From an uncultured Ignavibacteria bacterium (GTDB lineage Bacteria; Bacteroidota; Ignavibacteria; Tepidaquicellales; Tepidaquicellaceae), in contig CALJIG010000054.1 in NCBI GenBank assembly GCA_937974175.1, forward strand, positions 1 to 64,000: 64,000 bases of DNA. Direction: 5' to 3'. Within the stretch, counting starts at the first letter, position 1. Each line of letters begins with the position of its first letter. The notes under the pieces were generated by a model. It made no database searches and was not told the DNA's origin. It saw only the letters and a list, made by a program, of their open reading frames with translations. This document shows positions 59,713-64,000 of the stretch, one piece after another. Both the position numbers and the translations under genes were made by a program.

Positions 59713-60708
59713 GTGAAAGTAAGCTATAAGTCCTCAGGCGTAAACATCTCCGAAGCAGATAAATTTGTAAAAGCCATTAGCCCTCTTGTGAAAAGCACTT
59801 TCACAAAAGGTGTTATTCAGGGCATCGGAAATTTTGGCTCATTCTACCAAATAGACTTCAAAAAATACAAATCCCCTGTTCTTGTTTCGAGTGTTGACGG
59901 AGTAGGCACTAAGCTAAAAATCGCAGCTTTACTAAATAAGTACGATACAATCGGTGAAGACCTCGTTAATCATTGCGTAAATGATATTGCTGTATGCGGA
60001 GCAGTGCCGCAGTTCTTTCTTGATTACTATGCAATGGGAAAGCTGAAAAGCAAGACTGCGCAGGAAGTAGTGAAGGGTTTGATTCGCGGATGCAAAGCAA
60101 ACGGATGCTCCCTAATCGGCGGAGAAACTGCAGAGATGCCGGGAGTTTATCACGGAGATGATTTCGATCTGGCAGGCTCGATTACAGGTGTTGTTGAAAA
60201 GAGTAAGATTGTAAATAAAAATAATGTAAAGAAAGGTGATATACTCATCGGACTTCCTTCAAACGGACTTCATACAAACGGATATTCACTCGTAAGAAAA
60301 ATTTTTGATACGAAACAAAGGCTGAACCAAAAATACTCAGGCTTAAATAATACAATAGGTTTAGAATTACTTAATACACATAAGTCATATTTAAATATTA
60401 TACAGAGTTCTTTACAAAAGTTTAAGATTAATTCCATCTCGCACATTACAGGCGGAGGAATAGAAGGCAATACAAAACGCGTTGTGCCGAAAGATCTTAA
60501 AATAAAAATTGATTACGACAGCTGGGAACGCCCGGCAATATTCGATATCATTCAGGTAAAAGGAAACGTTGACGAAAAAGATATGAGAAGGACTTTTAAT
60601 CTAGGAATCGGTTTAATATTTATAATAGCAAATAAAGACGCAGATAAGTTTATAAAATTTTTACAAAGCAAAAAAGAACGATCTTACGTTATCGGTAATA
60701 TAGCGTAA
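59713..60708 (+). CDS. purM: Phosphoribosylformylglycinamidine cyclo-ligase
   Basis: AIR synthetase of purine synthesis: cyclises FGAM to AIR using ATP. 331 residues with the blocks SSVDGVGTKLKIA, LVNHCVNDIAVCGA, GGETAEMPGVY, LPSNGLHTNGYSLVR and the C-terminal ISHITGGGIEGN. GTG start. Confidence 0.96.
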   Translation: MKVSYKSSGVNISEADKFVKAISPLVKSTFTKGVIQGIGNFGSFYQIDFKKYKSPVLVSSVDGVGTKLKIAALLNKYDTIGEDLVNHCVNDIAVCGAVPQFFLDYYAMGKLKSKTAQEVVKGLIRGCKANGCSLIGGETAEMPGVYHGDDFDLAGSITGVVEKSKIVNKNNVKKGDILIGLPSNGLHTNGYSLVRKIFDTKQRLNQKYSGLNNTIGLELLNTHKSYLNIIQSSLQKFKINSISHITGGGIEGNTKRVVPKDLKIKIDYDSWERPAIFDIIQVKGNVDEKDMRRTFNLGIGLIFIIANKDADKFIKFLQSKKERSYVIGNIA

Positions 60709-60750
60709 TTGGAAAATATTCATAAATTTTAACCCCGGGAGGATTCAACA

Positions 60751-62115
60751 ATGGAAACAATGGAAAAAAAATCAGCAGCTACAAATGGAGTTGGTGCAGC
60801 TTCTCACATCGATGCAGCAAATGTACAGGATGTGTTAAAAAAATATATGCTCGTAGACGGATTTGATATGACACTTGATATGAAAAAATCACAAGGTTCA
60901 TATCTGTACGATGCAAAACACGGAAAAAGATATCTTGATTTTTTCACATTCATTGCCTCGAATCCTTTAGGAATGAATCATCCGAAAATTAACAACGATG
61001 AGTTCAAAAAGAAACTCGGTGAAGTTGCAGTATCAAAGCCGTCGTTATCCGATATTTATTTACAGGATCAGGCTGAGTTTGTAGATACTTTCTGGAAGCT
61101 TGCAGTCCCCTCTTACTTCAAGTATTCATTTTTCATAGAAGGCGGAGCGCTTGCAGTTGAAAATGCAATGAAAGTTGCAATCGACTGGAAAGTTAGAAAG
61201 AATTTTGCAAAAGGCTACAGTGAAGAAAAAGGCTACCAGATAATGCACTTCAAGGAAGCCTTCCACGGAAGAAGCGGCTACACAATGTCTTTGACAAATA
61301 CATCACCTGAGAAAACGAAATATTATCCAAAGTTCGACTGGCCGAGAATTTCAAATCCTTACATAACATTCCCGCTTAACGAAGAAAATTTAGCGCAGAC
61401 AATTGAAGATGAAAAAATTGCCGTAGCTGAAATAATGGACGCAATACGAAAAAACAAAGATGATATTGCAGCAATAATACTTGAACCAATACAGGGCGAA
61501 GGCGGAGACCATCACTTCAGAAAAGAATTTTTTGAAGAGCTAAGAAGAATCTGCGATGAAAATGAAATGATGTTTATACTTGATGAAGTTCAAACCGGCA
61601 TTGCTCTCACAGGCAAATGGTGGGCACATCAGCATTACGTTCAGCCGGATATAATTACATTCGGTAAGAAGATGCAGGTCTGCGGATTACTTTGCACAGA
61701 CAGAGTTGATGAAGTACCCGATAACGTATTCCACGAACCGAGCAGAATAAACTCTACATGGGGCGGCAACATTACAGATATGGTTCGCTCAAAAAGAATT
61801 CTTGAAATCATTGCAGAAGAAAATTTAGTAAGCAACGCTGAAGTAATGGGCGAATACATGCTTGCCAAGATAAAAGAACTTTACGAACAATTTTACGGTT
61901 TAGTATTAAGTCCGAGAGGAAAAGGCCTTATGTGCGCATTCAGCTGCAAAGATACTGAAACAAGAAATCAGGTTATCAAAAAAGCTCTTGAGTCCGGAGT
62001 TATGGTACTCCCCTGCGGAAGAAGAACAATAAGATTCAGACCTCCGGTAAATATAAACAAAGCTGAAATAAACGAAGGTTTTGATGCATTACATAAAGCA
62101 TTGAAGTCGTTCTAA
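60751..62115 (+). CDS. lat: L-lysine 6-transaminase
   Basis: Class III PLP aminotransferase that transfers the epsilon-amino group of lysine to 2-oxoglutarate, first step of lysine degradation through 2-aminoadipate semialdehyde. 454 residues; SNPLGMNHPKI, EGGALAVENAMK, FKEAFHGRSGYTMSLTNT, DEVQTGIALTGKWWAHQ and the PLP lysine in TFGKKMQVCG are present. A strong GGGAGGA ribosome-binding site lies 7 bases before the ATG. Confidence 0.92.
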   Translation: METMEKKSAATNGVGAASHIDAANVQDVLKKYMLVDGFDMTLDMKKSQGSYLYDAKHGKRYLDFFTFIASNPLGMNHPKINNDEFKKKLGEVAVSKPSLSDIYLQDQAEFVDTFWKLAVPSYFKYSFFIEGGALAVENAMKVAIDWKVRKNFAKGYSEEKGYQIMHFKEAFHGRSGYTMSLTNTSPEKTKYYPKFDWPRISNPYITFPLNEENLAQTIEDEKIAVAEIMDAIRKNKDDIAAIILEPIQGEGGDHHFRKEFFEELRRICDENEMMFILDEVQTGIALTGKWWAHQHYVQPDIITFGKKMQVCGLLCTDRVDEVPDNVFHEPSRINSTWGGNITDMVRSKRILEIIAEENLVSNAEVMGEYMLAKIKELYEQFYGLVLSPRGKGLMCAFSCKDTETRNQVIKKALESGVMVLPCGRRTIRFRPPVNINKAEINEGFDALHKALKSF

Positions 62116-62132
62116 AAAATTTCCATTTTTAT

Positions 62133-62156
62133 CCCGGCTTAATAAAATAGGCCGGG
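62133..62156 (+). terminator. Probable terminator after lat
   Basis: CCCGGC / GCCGGG stem (extended by a T-G and T-A pair), loop about 8, followed by GTTT. The T-run is weak. Confidence 0.55.
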
Positions 62157-62187
62157 GTTTACAACTAAACACATTTATTTTCTAAAA

Positions 62188-62652
62188 TTGATATCAGAAG
62201 ACGCAAGAAAAATTTTTGTAACGTATTTAAAAGAGCACGCACATAGAATAACGAATGAACGATTTCTTATTCTTGATGCAGCGTTGAATATGCAGGGACA
62301 TTTTAATGCAGATGAGCTTTATTTAAAAATGAAAAATGAATATCTGAACGTTTCAAGAGCTACAGTTTACAAAACTCTTGACCTTATGAGCGAGTGCAAT
62401 CTTCTTACAAAGCATAACTTCAAAGGCGAGCGTACACGCTATGAAACAAAATTCGGACGCAACAATCATTATCACATTATCTGCGTTCATTGCAACAGAA
62501 TTCTTGAGTTTGAAGACCCAAAGATTGAAAAACTTCAGGAAGACATTTGTAAGAAAAATGAACTGAAATTAATTGACCACACACTGCAGGTTTTTGCCGA
62601 GTGCAGGGATGAAAAAGTATGCGAATTTAAACACGATACTAAGCACCAATAA
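62188..62652 (+). CDS. fur: Fur family transcriptional regulator
   Basis: A 154-residue metal-dependent repressor. DNA-binding helix in FNADELYLKM and VSRATVYKTLDLMSECNLL, metal-binding HHYHIICVHCNRILEFED, and C-terminal CRDEKVCEFKH. It starts with TTG. Because feoAB is next, ferrous iron is the probable co-repressor; PerR or Zur roles cannot be excluded. Confidence 0.93.
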   Translation: MISEDARKIFVTYLKEHAHRITNERFLILDAALNMQGHFNADELYLKMKNEYLNVSRATVYKTLDLMSECNLLTKHNFKGERTRYETKFGRNNHYHIICVHCNRILEFEDPKIEKLQEDICKKNELKLIDHTLQVFAECRDEKVCEFKHDTKHQ

Positions 62653-62687
62653 TCCGTAAAAAAAAAAATTTGCCTGTATATTTATAC

Positions 62688-62731
62688 AAAGTCTTAATAA
62701 AGTTTTAATCAAGACTAAATAAAGTTTTCAT
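62688..62731 (+). promoter_or_regulatory. Tandem 22-bp direct repeats upstream of feoA
   Basis: Two adjacent 22-base units (62688-62709 and 62710-62731) that match at 18 of 22 positions, core AATAAAGTTTT. Just upstream of the feoA start, a likely operator of the adjacent Fur or a promoter element. Confidence 0.55.
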
Positions 62732-62740
62732 AAAGTAATA

Positions 62741-62959
62741 TTGAAAAGAGCTGACGATTTAAAAATCGGCGAACGTGCCGTAATAAAGGATGTGGATAAT
62801 TCTCATCCGTCATCGCACCGCATTTTAGAAATAGGTTTCACACCAGGGCAGGAAATCGAGCTTCTCAATTGCTCCGCATTCAATGACCCTCTTGCATTTG
62901 CAATAAGAGGAACTATAATTGCAATCAGAAAAAAAGAGGCGCATTGTATTCACGTATAA
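62741..62959 (+). CDS. feoA: Ferrous iron transport protein A
   Basis: A 72-residue SH3-like FeoA: LKIGERAVIKDV, HRILEIGFTPGQEIELL, DPLAFAIRGTIIAIRKKEA. TTG start. Cytoplasmic partner that regulates FeoB. It overlaps the start of feoB by 16 bases. Confidence 0.93.
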   Translation: MKRADDLKIGERAVIKDVDNSHPSSHRILEIGFTPGQEIELLNCSAFNDPLAFAIRGTIIAIRKKEAHCIHV

Positions 62960-64000
62960 ACAACAAAGATAAAAAAGCACCGCTTATTACTCTTGTCGGT
63001 CCGCCAAACTCAGGCAAAACTACATTGTATAATTACCTGAGCGGTAAAAAATCGAAGACGGTAAATTATCCGGGCTCGACTGTAAACTATTCTGTTTCCA
63101 AAATTCTCAGCAAGCACGAAATTAACGCCGATATTCTTGACTCTCCCGGAATCATTAGCCTTATCCCCACTTCTCCCGATGAAAGAGTTTCTGTAGATAC
63201 GCTGTACAAACATCCGAAATACGGACATCCGGATATTGTAATTGTTACCGTAGATGCTTCACAGCTCTCGCGGCATTTGTATTTAGTAAAGCAGATGATG
63301 GAATCGAATTTCAATCTCATTGTAGTTGTAACGATGATTGATATTCTGAAGCGCAACGGAAAAGATATTGATATAATAAAGCTCAGCGCTATACTTGGCT
63401 GCTGCGTAGTTAAATTTGACGGAAGAAATGCAGACGGAATAAAACACCTTTTAGAAAAAACCCGCGACAAAATTGTAGCCATTCAGAAAGAAGAAATAAT
63501 TTTACCTGTAGCAAAATTTCAAATTGACAGGGATAAACTGCTTCTCTCTTATAAACAAATTGAAGAGATAGAAGAAGAAGTTATTATTGATAATAATAAC
63601 AGAAGAAACGGACAGCTTGATATATCATCCATAAACGATAACTTAGTTGTGTTAAATAACAGAAGGGCGTTTGTAAAACCTGATGCAAGAACTCTTAAGC
63701 TTGATAAAGTTTTTCTCCATAAATACTGGGGGCTGGCAATATTTTTTATTGCAATGTCAGTTGTATTCACTGCAATCTTCTGGATTGCACAGCCATTTAT
63801 GGACTGGATTAATACAGGATTTGAAAATCTTTCAAGCTTCACCGGAGAACTGCTTGGTGAAAACTTATTCAGTGATTTAGTTTCCGGCGGACTTATTCCC
63901 GGGCTGGGCTCAGTTCTTGTCTTCCTTCCACAAATTTTAATTTTATTTTTTATTCTTGAGCTTCTTGAAGACTCCGGCTACTTGGCGCGCGGAGCAATGC
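62944..64000 (+). CDS. feoB: Ferrous iron transport protein B (3' end outside window)
   Basis: Fe(2+) transporter with an N-terminal G domain and polytopic core; 352 residues are in the window, about half. TTG start at 62944. G1 is GPPNSGKT (residues 19-26; usual GNPNSGKT), G3 is DSPG (66-69) and G4 is TMID (130-133; usual N[MK]xD), so the guanine-specifying Asn is Thr. Membrane helices begin near residue 263 (WGLAIFFIAMSVVFTAIFWI) and the gate region GLIPGLGSVLVFLPQI follows. Continues beyond 64000. Confidence 0.93.
   Translation, partial: MYSRINNKDKKAPLITLVGPPNSGKTTLYNYLSGKKSKTVNYPGSTVNYSVSKILSKHEINADILDSPGIISLIPTSPDERVSVDTLYKHPKYGHPDIVIVTVDASQLSRHLYLVKQMMESNFNLIVVVTMIDILKRNGKDIDIIKLSAILGCCVVKFDGRNADGIKHLLEKTRDKIVAIQKEEIILPVAKFQIDRDKLLLSYKQIEEIEEEVIIDNNNRRNGQLDISSINDNLVVLNNRRAFVKPDARTLKLDKVFLHKYWGLAIFFIAMSVVFTAIFWIAQPFMDWINTGFENLSSFTGELLGENLFSDLVSGGLIPGLGSVLVFLPQILILFFILELLEDSGYLARGAM

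Overview
The window is AT-rich DNA (roughly a third G+C by eye) from a bacterium of the Bacteroidota/Chlorobiota/Ignavibacteriota group. The main reason is a set of seven secreted proteins ending in the type IX secretion (T9SS) C-terminal domain with the signature NYPNPFNP, which is especially typical of Ignavibacteria and relatives. An aerobic or facultative heterotrophic life is suggested by phenylacetyl-CoA epoxidase genes (paaABCD), acyl-CoA dehydrogenase, thiolase, 3-hydroxyacyl-CoA dehydrogenase, L-lysine 6-transaminase and NuoI. Species cannot be named from this sequence.

Layout. 1-7 kb: gatB (start cut off), tpiA and an acyl-CoA oxidation operon (thiolase, hydroxyacyl-CoA dehydrogenase, acyl-CoA dehydrogenase) into which a DUF262/DUF1524 (GmrSD-like) gene is inserted. 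7-13.4 kb, minus strand: dprA, a DUF3109 gene, rpoN (sigma-54), hslV, hslU and an outer-membrane protein. 13.8-17 kb: a membrane glycosyltransferase with two small DMT-type membrane proteins. 17-21 kb: two histidine kinases. 22-27 kb: a pyruvate-kinase-like protein and paaABCD. 27-31 kb: an accessory region rich in palindromic repeats, with small membrane proteins and an inverted-repeat-flanked DUF2971 gene. 31-54 kb: mostly T9SS cargo and repeat proteins, interrupted by a three-gene cassette with a PD-(D/E)XK-like nuclease (40.6-42.8 kb), thioredoxin-like periplasmic paralogs, nuoI and a DUF559 endonuclease gene lying inside an inverted-repeat element. 54-64 kb, plus strand: housekeeping genes (TPR protein on minus, then punA, tatD, dut, rsmI, corA, purM, lat) and an iron cluster fur-feoA-feoB (feoB cut by the window end).

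Possible systems of interest. (1) Palindromic elements of one family occur as a short empty version between paaA and paaB, as a version enclosing a Vsr-like DUF559 endonuclease whose start signal and stop codon lie in the repeat arms, and as 72-bp arms around a DUF2971 gene. (2) A lamin-tail-like protein, a PD-(D/E)XK-like protein and a coiled-coil protein form a tight cassette with no recognised name. (3) Three thioredoxin-like secreted paralogs share an upstream motif resembling a sigma-54 -24/-12 promoter, and rpoN is in the same window. (4) A 60-residue ribbon-helix-helix protein lies just downstream of three GTGCAC boxes at exact 12-bp spacing.

No tRNA, rRNA, CRISPR array, transposase or T9SS machinery gene was found. 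Non-ATG starts (TTG, GTG) are common in this genome and fix several starts.
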